Part shown: positions 9,677 to 17,986 of the stretch, in pieces | Layout: the number at the start of each line of letters is the position of its first letter | How positions within the stretch are numbered: the first letter of the stretch is position 1 | DNA from: Comamonas resistens | Lineage (GTDB): Bacteria; Pseudomonadota; Gammaproteobacteria; Burkholderiales; Burkholderiaceae_C | Direction of reading: 5' to 3' | Length of the DNA: 64,000 bases | NCBI RefSeq assembly: GCF_030064165.1 | Contig: NZ_CP125947.1 | Location: forward strand, 3,596,001-3,660,000 | Translations under genes and position numbers: made by a program | The notes under the pieces: generated by a model | The model's database searches: none | Seen by the model: only the letters and a program-made list of their open reading frames with translations | Told to the model about the DNA's origin: nothing

Positions 9677-10540
9677 ATGAGCAATGCCCGCTATCGCAGT
9701 TTTGTAGCCGTGGCCCAGCACGGCAGCCTGAGCGCCGCTGCCCGCGCCCTGGGCGTGAGCCAACCCACCATCTCAAGCCAGATCACCACGCTGGAGCGGC
9801 AAAGCCAGATCGAGCTGTTTCACCGCCAGGGCTATCGCATGTCGTTGACCGTCGCGGGCCTCAAGCTGCTGAGCCTGGCGCAGAAGCTGCTGGCCCTGGA
9901 ATCCGAGGCCGAGTTCTTTCTGCGCGACTCCGGCAAGCTCAACCAGGGCGAGCTCAAGATCGGTGCCGTCGGGCCGTTTCATGTGATCGAGATGGTGGCC
10001 GCCTACCGCGCCCGTCACCCGGGCATGCAACTGTCGATCCGCATGGGCAACTCGCAGCAAGTGCTGCGTGATCTGGAAAACTACAGCACCGACGTGGCCG
10101 TGCTGGCCGGGCTTTATGAACGGCCGGAGCTGCTGGCACGCGAATATGCACGCCACTCCATCATCTTGTTTGCTCATGTGGAGCACCCACTGGCGCAAAA
10201 CAACACGGTTGACCTGCGCACGCTGCAAGGCCTGCCTCTGCTGCTGCGCGAACCGGGCTCGACCACCCGTGCAGCCATGGAAAAAGCGCTGGCCGCCGCC
10301 GGCGTCAAACCCCGGCTGAACCTGGAGATCGGCAGCCGCGAGGCCATACGCGAAGCCGTGGCCCGAGGCCTGGGCATAGGCGCGGTTTCAGAGGCCGAAT
10401 TCATTCCCGATCCGCGCTTCAAACCCATTCGTATCAAGGGAGATCCGGCCAGCACCACCACCTATGTGTATTGCATGCAAGAGCGCAGCGACAGCCTGCT
10501 GGTGCGCTCGTTTCGTGATGCGATCCAAGAGCGGGAATGA
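9677..10540 (+). CDS. LysR-type regulator of phosphonate utilisation
   Basis: LysR-family regulator of 287 aa with an N-terminal winged helix (residues 3-60, SLSAAARALGVSQPTISSQI) and a C-terminal inducer-binding domain starting with GELKIGAVGPFHV. It is transcribed divergently from phnD and resembles the LysR type tied to aminoethylphosphonate catabolism. It probably activates the phn operon in response to a phosphonate or an intermediate. The ATG at 9677 gives the standard LysR N-terminus. Confidence 0.85.
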   Translation: MSNARYRSFVAVAQHGSLSAAARALGVSQPTISSQITTLERQSQIELFHRQGYRMSLTVAGLKLLSLAQKLLALESEAEFFLRDSGKLNQGELKIGAVGPFHVIEMVAAYRARHPGMQLSIRMGNSQQVLRDLENYSTDVAVLAGLYERPELLAREYARHSIILFAHVEHPLAQNNTVDLRTLQGLPLLLREPGSTTRAAMEKALAAAGVKPRLNLEIGSREAIREAVARGLGIGAVSEAEFIPDPRFKPIRIKGDPASTTTYVYCMQERSDSLLVRSFRDAIQERE

Positions 10541-10619
10541 GGTGATGAAAAGCTTGGCCTAATCGTCCTCTGCAAGCTCCAGTCAAGTACGTCTGATGCA
10601 GGCGCGGCTTGTCTCAGAC

Positions 10620-11003
10620 TCAGAGCGCTCCTCTGCGCAGTTTTTCCAACTCAGCCTTTTCCTTGGCTAACTTGGCTTCACGGTCTGCGATCTTGCCAGT
10701 CTTGCCTGTGTCTCGTGCCGCATCGAGATCACGCTGCCGCTTCTCCACCTTCCTCTCTTGATCGGCAATGCGTGCTGCATGCTCTTGCTCAAGTTTGGCA
10801 TCACTGCAATGGGCCTGGTTTTCACGCAGTGCCTTCTCCAGGCCACGTACACGGCTCACCTGGCCCTTTGCCTTGGCATGCTCCATATCGCGTGAGATCT
10901 CTGCTCGCTTGCTTTCACAAGTGGCATGTACGGGCTGCGCCAGTGCAGCATGGGCCGCCAAGGCGGAAACAGCGATTGCAATCAACGTGGCTGAAGTGCG
11001 CAT
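10620..11003 (-). CDS. DUF1090 periplasmic protein, YqjC-like
   Basis: A 127-aa protein with a cleavable signal peptide (MRTSATLIAIAVSALAAHAALAQ) and a mature domain that is mostly charged helix. Two cysteines (in ATCESKRAEI and AHCSDAKL) are spaced as in DUF1090 proteins. The C-terminal half is a Lys/Glu/Arg-rich coiled coil (KVEKRQRDLDAARDTGK). It acts in the periplasm with unknown function and is a single gene facing the LysR gene. Confidence 0.8.
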   Translation of the reverse strand: MRTSATLIAIAVSALAAHAALAQPVHATCESKRAEISRDMEHAKAKGQVSRVRGLEKALRENQAHCSDAKLEQEHAARIADQERKVEKRQRDLDAARDTGKTGKIADREAKLAKEKAELEKLRRGAL

Positions 11004-11123
11004 AGGGCTTTATCTCGATAAGCTGGGCTGTCCATGATGCCTCAAGGCATGCAGGCATGCGCATGCATGGCTCCTACCGACTCGGAAAGTCGGCTTCCGG
11101 AGACTATGAAATGCCACACCAAG

Positions 11124-11630
11124 TCAACCCAGCGGTCTGGGCTGAAACACCAAAGGCAAGGCGCCCACGCCAAACAGATTGGCACCCTCTACCAGCAGCA
11201 GTCTGAAGAACTCGGCAGTGGAGGCTGCAATCACAGCACCATCAAAGCTGCGCGGCGCAATACGGATGACGGGGCAATCGTTGGGCGGCATGCGAACCAG
11301 GTCATGCAGATGCCAGCCGCACATATCGCCGTTGTCGCTGTTGGCAAAGACCAGCACATCGGCCGTGGGCTCCAGCATCTGCTCCAGGTCCTCATCCATG
11401 AATGGAGCCAGCAGCTCCTCATGGGTGCTCATATGCTCCATGGCATGAAAGTGCAAAAAGCCGCCCCAGCTGCCCGGCCCCACAATTCGCATGAAGTGCC
11501 GATAAGCCGATGGGAGCTCTACCGCGTGGCCGGACTGCAACTGCGCCAAACCGGCACCCACGGCCATACCTCGCGCGCTGCTGGATTCGGCAAGAGATTC
11601 AAACAAGACTTGCAGATCGGCTTCGGTCAT
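11124..11630 (-). CDS. SMI1/KNR4-family protein (possible immunity protein)
   Basis: A 168-aa cytosolic protein with the SMI1/KNR4 (SUKH) pattern: ELPSAYRHFMRIVGPGSWGGFLHFH near residues 38-60, then a VLVFANSDNGDMCGW segment typical of the fold near 92-106. SUKH proteins often act as immunity proteins against polymorphic toxins, and some have other roles. Its start overlaps the stop of the upstream partner by 4 nt, so the two are translated together. No toxin gene is nearby, so the immunity role is inference. Confidence 0.7.
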   Translation of the reverse strand: MTEADLQVLFESLAESSSARGMAVGAGLAQLQSGHAVELPSAYRHFMRIVGPGSWGGFLHFHAMEHMSTHEELLAPFMDEDLEQMLEPTADVLVFANSDNGDMCGWHLHDLVRMPPNDCPVIRIAPRSFDGAVIAASTAEFFRLLLVEGANLFGVGALPLVFQPRPLG

Positions 11631-12061
11631 TCATTGCCCCAGCCATCAAACAAGGCCCGGGCGTTGTCACCAGCCTGCACAACCAGTGGAACATCGCCTG
11701 CATCGCTGATCAACACCAGCGGTCCGGTGGTGACACACAGATCGCAGAGAAACTTCAGAATCATCACCGGGTCGCCTTTTTCAAAATAGAACTCGTTTTC
11801 GGCAGGCCGCAGCTCCATGATTTGCAGCATGCACCAGGGCTTGCGCCCAGCCTCCCCCGCCATCGTGAGCAAGGCGCTCCAGCGTTTGCCAATTTGTTCG
11901 TCCGACAGCTCCGCCTGCCACCGAGGATTGGCGGCAATCACGGCCTTGATCTCCGAGAGCCTGGGGTTGCGGCTGGGCTCTTTCGGATATGCCAGGCCCT
12001 CCTCGTCCAGCCATGCGCACAGCTCGGGCTGCAGAGGAAAAACCGAATACATCACACCCAT
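11627..12061 (-). CDS. Hypothetical protein co-encoded with the SMI1/KNR4 protein
   Basis: A 144-aa soluble protein not recognised as a named family. The ATG at 12061 is preceded by a good site (AAAGGAG with about 5 nt spacing), while a longer frame to 12178 would run into the radical SAM gene. It is acidic and Trp/Glu-rich (LCAWLDEEGLAYPKEPSRNP), with no signal peptide or membrane segment. It lies 24 bp after the radical SAM stop and overlaps the SMI1/KNR4 gene by ATGA. Its size and pairing resemble immunity cassettes, but the function cannot be read from sequence. Confidence 0.7.
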   Translation of the reverse strand: MGVMYSVFPLQPELCAWLDEEGLAYPKEPSRNPRLSEIKAVIAANPRWQAELSDEQIGKRWSALLTMAGEAGRKPWCMLQIMELRPAENEFYFEKGDPVMILKFLCDLCVTTGPLVLISDAGDVPLVVQAGDNARALFDGWGNE

Positions 12062-12084
12062 GGGGCTCCTTTCCGTATCGACTC

Positions 12085-13212
12085 TTAAAACAGGCTTTGC
12101 TGCGCCGACAAGCGGCTGTGATGGTACTGGCTGCAGTCCAGCTGCACCCGCTCGCGGTTCAGACCCAGCTTGCGGCAAGCCAGGGCAAAGCGCTGGGCCA
12201 GCATCTCGGCCCAGATGCCTGTGCCTTTCATGCGCTGGCCAAACTGCGCGCTATAGGCTTTGCCTTGGGCGCGATCGGCTTCGGCGATGCCATGCAGATC
12301 GCGCACACGCTCCATGACCCGCTTGGCGCGGTCCGGGTAATGCAGTTGCAGCCATTGCTCGAACAAGGGCGCGACCTCCCAGGGCAGGCGCAACACGGCA
12401 TAGAAAGCCTGCCGCGCGCCGGCTTCGTAGGCGGCGGCCAGCACCTGCTCCATATCGTCGTTGAGAAACGGGATCTGCGGCGCAAGGCTCACGCCCACCG
12501 GAATACCGGCCTCGCTCAAGGTCTTGATCATGCGCAGCCGGCGATGCGGCGCGGCAGCCCGGGGCTCCAGTTGCCTTGCCAGTTCGGGCTGCAGCGTGGT
12601 CAGCGTGACATAGACCGCCACCAGATGCCGCTGCGCCAGCGGCGCCAGCAGATCCAGATCGCGCTCCACGCCGCTGCCCTTGGTGACGATGGAAAACGGG
12701 TGATGCGCCTGGGCCAGCACTTCGATAACGCGCCGCGTCAAGCCCAGCTCGCGCTCCACCGGCTGGTAGCAATCGGTGACCGAGCCCAGCATGACGACGC
12801 CAGGCTGATGGCCGGGCCTTGACAGTTCGGCACGCAGCACCTCGGGCAGATTTTGCTTGGCGATCAGTCTGGTCTCGAAGTCCAGCCCCGGTGAATAGCC
12901 AAGATAGCTATGCGTGGGCCGGGCATAGCAGTAAATGCAGCCATGCTCGCAGCCGCGATAGGGATTGAGCCCCAGATGGAAAGGTAGATCCGGCGATCCA
13001 TGGCGGCTGAGCGCGGACTTGCACTGCTCCCACTCCACGGAAGTTCGCAGCGCTGTCGCCTCTTGCGCGTCAGCGTCCGCACTCCAGCCATCGTCAAACG
13101 CCTGCCTGTCATCGCCTGCGAAGCGATGGGCAATCTGGCTGGCCGAGCCTCGCCCCTTGATGATCGTGACAGGCCGGACTCCTGAGTCCAAGTGAGTGCG
13201 GGCTTTATTCAT
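12085..13212 (-). CDS. PA0069-type radical SAM protein (spore photoproduct lyase-like)
   Basis: A 375-aa radical S-adenosylmethionine protein. The cluster motif CEHGCIYC (CxxxCxxC) is near residue 88, preceded by LNPYRGC and followed by CYARPTH, the hallmark of the PA0069 / Rv2578c family related to spore photoproduct lyase. It also has VTDCYQPVE and a glycine-rich VTKG-S-G segment. Family members are suspected of DNA-related or repair chemistry, but their reaction is not established. A consensus SOS box covers the promoter 8 bp before the start codon, so damage-inducible expression is expected. The two downstream small genes may be in the same transcript. Confidence 0.88.
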   Translation of the reverse strand: MNKARTHLDSGVRPVTIIKGRGSASQIAHRFAGDDRQAFDDGWSADADAQEATALRTSVEWEQCKSALSRHGSPDLPFHLGLNPYRGCEHGCIYCYARPTHSYLGYSPGLDFETRLIAKQNLPEVLRAELSRPGHQPGVVMLGSVTDCYQPVERELGLTRRVIEVLAQAHHPFSIVTKGSGVERDLDLLAPLAQRHLVAVYVTLTTLQPELARQLEPRAAAPHRRLRMIKTLSEAGIPVGVSLAPQIPFLNDDMEQVLAAAYEAGARQAFYAVLRLPWEVAPLFEQWLQLHYPDRAKRVMERVRDLHGIAEADRAQGKAYSAQFGQRMKGTGIWAEMLAQRFALACRKLGLNRERVQLDCSQYHHSRLSAQQSLF

Positions 13213-13219
13213 CCAATAA

Positions 13220-13235
13220 CTGTATATAAATACAG
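13220..13235. promoter_or_regulatory. LexA (SOS) box upstream of the radical SAM gene
   Basis: CTGTATATAAATACAG fits the CTGT-N8-ACAG LexA consensus exactly, with an AT-only interior, inside the longer palindrome 13218-13237. It lies 7 bp from the minus-strand start codon at 13212, where bound LexA would block transcription. Confidence 0.85.
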
Positions 13236-13568
13236 TTAATTAAGCAATCCAAAAAATGTTTCAAGAGCACAAGCGAGCAGGTCAATACAGTTGCAGCATT
13301 TACGTCCGAATTCCATAAAAACATGGCTGCAGCACACACCATCAAAGCGCTAGCAGCTACCTAATAAATAGCAATAGATCGTTCTCAATCCGCACTGCCG
13401 AGGTGCGAGATGGCTTGGCTTTGCTCACAGTCCCGTACACAATGGCCGCTGTGCACCCACAGGGTGCTTTTTCCAAAGCCTTGGCCCGGACAACACCGTT
13501 GCCCGGGCTTTTGTCCGTTTGCGCGACGCGAAAGCGCTAACCACACCACCACGCAAGGGAGCCACACC

Positions 13569-13976
13569 ATGGAGCGCAAGCCCCAAATCACTTTGTCGTC
13601 CTTGGATCTGGAACGCATTGAAGCCTTGCTGGAGAAGAACTCCAGCCACTTTCCGGGCCGCGACGCGCTGGAAGCCGAACTGGACCGCGCAGATGTCCTG
13701 GAACCCCAGGAGATGCCACCCAATGTGGTGACCATGAATTCCACCGTGCGATTCACGATGCTGGAACTCAAAAAGTCCAATACCCTGACCCTGGTCTACC
13801 CCAAGGACATGGATGGCAGCGCAGACAAGGTCTCCATCTTTGCCCCCGTGGGTATCGCACTACTGGGCCTGTCCGTGGGCGATGAGTTCAAGATGCCCAG
13901 CCCCACAGGCCAGGTAACCGTGCGCGTGGATGCCATCGAGTTTCAGCCCGAAAGCTCGGGCGAACTGCATCGCTGA
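13569..13976 (+). CDS. rnk: Nucleoside diphosphate kinase regulator, GreA/GreB family
   Basis: A 135-aa Rnk-type protein: a short N-terminal helical part (LSSLDLERIEALLEKN) and a C-terminal GreA/GreB FKBP-like domain (VVTMNSTVRF to GDEFKMPSPTG). Relatives bind RNA polymerase near the secondary channel and affect nucleoside diphosphate kinase levels. The ATG at 13569 is preceded by AAGGGAG; an upstream in-frame start would add a non-homologous extension. It is a single gene ending before a strong bidirectional terminator. Confidence 0.9.
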   Translation: MERKPQITLSSLDLERIEALLEKNSSHFPGRDALEAELDRADVLEPQEMPPNVVTMNSTVRFTMLELKKSNTLTLVYPKDMDGSADKVSIFAPVGIALLGLSVGDEFKMPSPTGQVTVRVDAIEFQPESSGELHR

Positions 13977-14068
13977 TTTCAAGACGCCCATGAAAAAAGG
14001 CATCCCACACGCTCCCCACCGCGTGTGGATTGCGCCCACACCGCGAGAATCTAAACGGCCCCGGCGAT

Positions 14069-14097
14069 AAAAAAGCAGCTTTCAAAGCTGCTTTTTT
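14069..14097. terminator. Bidirectional rho-independent terminator between rnk and the acyltransferase
   Basis: The arms AAAAAAGCAGCTTT and AAAGCTGCTTTTTT are perfect complements with A-tract and T-tract flanks. It can end both the plus-strand rnk transcript and the converging minus-strand acyltransferase transcript. Confidence 0.92.
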
Positions 14098-14105
14098 GTA
14101 TTCAC

Positions 14106-15278
14106 TCACCGCAAGCCGGCGATCATGGTTGTCAACAGCCCTGCTCCAATCAGCCCGGCCTGCCAGCGCAGCGCCTGGCTCCAGGAAGAGACATGGCGCT
14201 CCACCAACTGATACAGCGCATAGCCCGCGGTCAGCGACAGCACGAACGCAAACGGGATGCCCACCACAGCGGCGGTGACCGATCCATGCCAGAAATGGTT
14301 GACCACGGCGTTGACCAGCAGGCAGATCGAGAAGTGGATCAGGAACACCGAATAGGAAATCTCGCCCAGGCGGCGCAGCGGTGCAAAGCCCTTCCAGCGT
14401 GCAACCCCCTCGGTACGCATGCAGACGATCAGCAGCAGCGCCGTGGCACCGGCCAGAAAGATGCGGTCGCGCCACTCAAAGACCAGCGCACCGATGACCA
14501 GGGCCGCAATCAGCATGGCCCAGCTCCAGGCCGTGCTGCGTTTTTCGGCAGCCACGGCCCAGTAGGCCATCATGCCCAGACCATAGGCTCCCATGAAATA
14601 AATCGCCCAGATATCGAGATCCGAGTCCAGATTGAAGCTGAACAGCGAGGCCGCCGTCCCCAGCACCACCAGCATCTGCATGCCGGTCACTGCCCAGGGC
14701 CACCACCGCTGCACCGCCTGCACACCCAAGCGGCCAGCAACAACCTGCTTGAGCCAGCGCACCGCGCCCAACAACAGAACCGTGCCGGCAAACAGCTGAA
14801 AGTCTATGGATACATACCAGACACCGGCCGACAGGGACTCCTCACCGACGATGTTCTGCAGCAGCAGGGCATGGGCGAACAGTTGCCAGAGGTCGGGGTC
14901 TGCAGATACCGATTCATGGTCGAACCAGGGCCGGATGGCAGCCGAGATGACGATGGTCACCACCAGGGCCACGGCATAAGGCACGACCAGCCGGACAAAG
15001 CGCTTGCCTATCTTGGACCAGGGCGAGTCAAAGCGTGCCAGTCCTTGCGGTGCCAGGCTGGCCGCAGCCAGAAAGCCGCCGATCACCAAAAAGATCTGCA
15101 CGGCCATGCGTGCGTACTCATACAGCCAGTCCAGCAGATTGGGCATGACAGGGTGCGCCACATCGGACATGGGGCCGTAGAACGCAAGGTGGTGCCAGAC
15201 AATGGCGGCGCAGGCCAGACCTTTGGTGCAATCGATCAGTGCGCTGCGCGAATGAGAGTGAGTTGAGCTTTGAGCCAT
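14106..15278 (-). CDS. Acyltransferase 3 family membrane protein
   Basis: Inner-membrane O-acyltransferase-like protein of 390 aa with about ten hydrophobic segments. The N-terminal family signature is present as ALIDCTKGLACAAIVWHHLAF (catalytic-type histidines near residue 30). There is an arginine-rich loop (KRFVRLVVPYAVAL) after the second helix and a late EISYSVFLIHF segment. Such proteins acetylate or acylate surface polysaccharides or other carbohydrates. The ATG at 15278 is preferred because it puts the signature at the usual distance; a longer frame to 15443 covers the promoter. No sugar-biosynthesis genes are nearby, so the acceptor is unknown. Confidence 0.82.
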   Translation of the reverse strand: MAQSSTHSHSRSALIDCTKGLACAAIVWHHLAFYGPMSDVAHPVMPNLLDWLYEYARMAVQIFLVIGGFLAAASLAPQGLARFDSPWSKIGKRFVRLVVPYAVALVVTIVISAAIRPWFDHESVSADPDLWQLFAHALLLQNIVGEESLSAGVWYVSIDFQLFAGTVLLLGAVRWLKQVVAGRLGVQAVQRWWPWAVTGMQMLVVLGTAASLFSFNLDSDLDIWAIYFMGAYGLGMMAYWAVAAEKRSTAWSWAMLIAALVIGALVFEWRDRIFLAGATALLLIVCMRTEGVARWKGFAPLRRLGEISYSVFLIHFSICLLVNAVVNHFWHGSVTAAVVGIPFAFVLSLTAGYALYQLVERHVSSWSQALRWQAGLIGAGLLTTMIAGLR

Positions 15279-15522
15279 CGGCGTCCCTGACCACCGGTGC
15301 CCTGCGGCACCACTGGCTGAAAGTGGATTTCTGAATGCGCTGGTCGTGTCAGAAACCCGACAGGTAATTAGCAATTTCGAGATTTTGCGCTCAAAGCCAA
15401 CAATTTGCTGACGACGACTGATTCCTGATGCAACAAGTGACAAACTTTCACGCGCACTTCACGGATGAATGTGCAAGCAGTTTGATCCCACATCACGGCT
15501 GAAAAACCCATGCAAAGGCACA

Positions 15523-16107
15523 ATGGAGACCATGACGCAAGCCAAACCACTCTCGGAGTTGAGCCGACAATTTGTTTCTCATTTCGGTGAGATGGGCAGT
15601 CGTTGGGGGATCAACCGTACCGTGGGGCAAATCTACGCCCTGCTGTTTCTGTCTGCCGATCCCCTTAATGCGGATCAGATTGCCGAAACGCTGGAGTTCT
15701 CTCGCTCCAACGTCAGCATGGGACTCAAGGAGCTTCAGGCCTGGCGGCTGGTTCAGCTGCGTCATCAACCTGGCGACCGCCGCGAATACTTCCAGGCGCC
15801 GCAGGATGTCTGGGAAATCTTCAAACGCCTGGCAGAAGAGCGCCGTCGCCGCGAGATCGAGCCCACCCAGTCCATGCTGCGCGCAGCCATGATGGAAGAA
15901 GCCAGCACCGAAGAAGAGCGCTATGCCCAGCAGCGCATGCGCGACATGCACGAGCTGATCGACAAGCTCATGAACTGGTTTGACGATGTGCAGCGTCTCT
16001 CGCCCGAGACAGCCATGCAGCTCATGGGCATGGGCTCGGCGGTGACCCGACTGCTGGATATCAAGGACAAGATCACGGGTCGAAGCAAAACAGCCCCCGA
16101 AGCTTGA
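15523..16107 (+). CDS. GbsR/MarR-family transcriptional regulator
   Basis: A 194-aa winged-helix regulator of the GbsR subgroup: GSRWGINRTVGQIYALLFLS near residues 28-47, then the recognition region LNADQIAETLEFSRSNVSMGLKEL, a wing with DRREYF, and a helical C-terminal dimerisation part. It diverges from the acyltransferase gene across about 245 bp, so it may regulate it or itself. The start at 15523 follows AAAGG; an alternative ATG lies three codons further on. Confidence 0.85.
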   Translation: METMTQAKPLSELSRQFVSHFGEMGSRWGINRTVGQIYALLFLSADPLNADQIAETLEFSRSNVSMGLKELQAWRLVQLRHQPGDRREYFQAPQDVWEIFKRLAEERRRREIEPTQSMLRAAMMEEASTEEERYAQQRMRDMHELIDKLMNWFDDVQRLSPETAMQLMGMGSAVTRLLDIKDKITGRSKTAPEA

Positions 16108-16147
16108 ACAGCCCTCGGGTCTCAATACATACGGTCAAGTCACCAGA

Positions 16148-17221
16148 TCAGGCACTGGCTCTTGGCACCAGCCTGAATCCCAGGTCCACACGCGGCTCCT
16201 TCACGGCCTTGCCATCCAGCAGCTGCAGCAGCATGTTCGCGGCTCTCTCTCCCACCTCGTCTCTGGGGGTTCGAATGGTGGTGAGCGGCGGCACCATCTG
16301 GTCGCTGCCAGGCAGATCGTTGAAGCCCGCAATGGCGACCTGCTCAGGCACTTTGATGCCCATGCGTGCAGCCTCCAGCAGCGCGCCTTGTGCAATGTCA
16401 TCGTTGCAGAAGAAGATGGCATCCACCGCCGGTTCGGACTTGATCAGCGCCTCGAACTGCCTTGCACCCAGCGCCAGCGAAGAGCGCTCGGGATTGAGCA
16501 TTTCCAGGCCCGGGTCATAGAGGCCCGCCTGCTTCAGCACAGTTCTGTAGCCCTCCAGCCGCTGCATCACCCGCGCATCAAGCTGGGCGCCGCAAAATGC
16601 GATGCGGCGATAGCCCTGGCCTAGCAGATGCCGGGTCATCTCGGCGCCAGCCGCAGTCTGTGAAAAGCCGACGCAATAGCTGTCTGCAGACATTTCCGGC
16701 TCTCGCAGCTCCATCAGATGTACACGCGGCACGGGGTTGGCCGCCAGCAGTTGCTGGGCTGCCTCGCTGTGATCAAAGCCTGTCAGCAGCAAGCCGGCAG
16801 GCCGCATGGGCAGATAGGCACGCAGCAGTTGCTCTTCTTCCTGCGGGTCGTAATGGGTCACGCCGATCAGCATGTGATAGCCCTGGGCGAACAGCACCTT
16901 GTGCACGGCTTCGATCACATCCACAAACAAGGTGTTGGAGAGCATGGGAATCAGCACCAGCACCTGCGTGCTTTTCTGCGAGGCCAGTGCCCGGGCCGCC
17001 AGATCAGGCACATAGCCCAGGGAGGCAGCCACCTCACGCACCTTCTCCACCAGTGCGGGAGCCACGCGGCGCTCGCCCCGCAGGGCGCGGGAAACCGTCA
17101 TGGAGCTGACCCCGGCCGCCTCGGCCACATCGCTCAAGGTGACACGCCCACTGGCACGCGAACGGCGCTGCCCGCCGGTTTCAGAATGACTGTCACTTTT
17201 GATGCGAGGCTCGGAAGGCAA
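16148..17221 (-). CDS. gntR: LacI-family gluconate utilisation repressor
   Basis: A 357-aa LacI/GalR-family repressor. The helix-turn-helix near residues 28-50 reads VTLSDVAEAAGVSSMTVSRALRG, followed by the hinge helix (AARALASQ) and a periplasmic-binding-protein-like effector domain. It is transcribed divergently from gluconokinase, and the shared 189-bp gap has two identical palindromic sites. By analogy with GntR of other bacteria it should repress gntK, the TRAP transporter and edd-eda until gluconate or 6-phosphogluconate releases it. The gene converges on the GbsR/MarR gene with only 40 bp between stops. Confidence 0.9.
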   Translation of the reverse strand: MPSEPRIKSDSHSETGGQRRSRASGRVTLSDVAEAAGVSSMTVSRALRGERRVAPALVEKVREVAASLGYVPDLAARALASQKSTQVLVLIPMLSNTLFVDVIEAVHKVLFAQGYHMLIGVTHYDPQEEEQLLRAYLPMRPAGLLLTGFDHSEAAQQLLAANPVPRVHLMELREPEMSADSYCVGFSQTAAGAEMTRHLLGQGYRRIAFCGAQLDARVMQRLEGYRTVLKQAGLYDPGLEMLNPERSSLALGARQFEALIKSEPAVDAIFFCNDDIAQGALLEAARMGIKVPEQVAIAGFNDLPGSDQMVPPLTTIRTPRDEVGERAANMLLQLLDGKAVKEPRVDLGFRLVPRASA

Positions 17222-17260
17222 GGGATTCTCCTAGTCTTGTTTTGGAAACTCGGCCTTTAT

Positions 17261-17276
17261 GATAGCGCTAACCAAG
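17261..17276. promoter_or_regulatory. Candidate GntR operator, copy 1
   Basis: GATAGCGCTAACCAAG, with the LacI-type palindromic core TAGCGCTA and central CpG. It lies 40 bp upstream of the gntR start and would mediate autoregulation. An identical 16-bp copy occurs at 17395-17410. Confidence 0.75.
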
Positions 17277-17394
17277 CTTCGATTGAAGCCTTAAATCAGC
17301 AGTCCGGCTGTGTGCCCATCACCTCTGATGCCTTTCCGGCACCAGAGGCGAAAACCAAGCAGCATGCCGGCCTGCACTTTTTTTAATCGCCAAG

Positions 17395-17410
17395 GATAGC
17401 GCTAACCAAG
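17395..17410. promoter_or_regulatory. Candidate GntR operator, copy 2, abutting the gntK start
   Basis: An exact second copy of GATAGCGCTAACCAAG ends at the base before the gntK ATG (17411), so repressor bound here would also cover the ribosome binding region. Copies are 134 bp apart in the same orientation, close enough for looping. Confidence 0.75.
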
Positions 17411-17986
17411 ATGCCAGAAAGACAATCTCAAGCACCCTCCCACAAGGTGGCCTTGGTCATCATGGGTGTCTCCGGCTGCGGCAAGTCCAGCGCCGGCGAG
17501 GCCATTGCCAGGCAGTTGAACTGGGAGCTGATCGAAGGCGACAGCTATCACTCCCCGGAAAGCGTGGCCAAGATGCAGGCCGGTATCGCCCTCACGGACG
17601 AGGATCGCGAAGGCTGGCTGGAGCGGCTGGCACAACGGCTGGCGCAGGCCAGCAGCGCACATGGTCTGGTGTTGACCTGCTCTGCCCTCAAACGCAAATA
17701 CCGCGACCGGCTGCGAGCCGCCCAGCCGCTGGGGTTTGTGTTTCTCGAACTCGACTACGCCACGGCACTGGAGCGCGTGCAGTCCCGCGCCCAGCATTTC
17801 TTTTCCCCGCATCTGGTCGCCAACCAGTTCGCCACCCTGGAAGACCCGCGCCAGGAGAGTGACGTTCTGACGATCGATGCCACCCGGCCATTCAACGCCA
17901 TTGCACAGCAGGTCCAGCAGTGGTTGTTGGCCAGCACCGCGCGCACAACTCAGGAGCCCGACCATGAGTCACGACAACAAGGCTGA
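17411..17986 (+). CDS. gntK: Gluconokinase
   Basis: GntK-type kinase of 191 aa that phosphorylates gluconate to 6-phosphogluconate with ATP. The P-loop GVSGCGKSSAGEAIA is near residues 19-33. The family motifs EGDSYHSPESVAKMQAGIALTDEDREGWL and CSALKRKYRDRLR follow in order. The start at 17411 directly follows an operator copy. Its last 23 bases overlap the small TRAP subunit gene, which begins at 17964 behind CAGGAG, so the genes are co-transcribed. Confidence 0.95.
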   Translation: MPERQSQAPSHKVALVIMGVSGCGKSSAGEAIARQLNWELIEGDSYHSPESVAKMQAGIALTDEDREGWLERLAQRLAQASSAHGLVLTCSALKRKYRDRLRAAQPLGFVFLELDYATALERVQSRAQHFFSPHLVANQFATLEDPRQESDVLTIDATRPFNAIAQQVQQWLLASTARTTQEPDHESRQQG

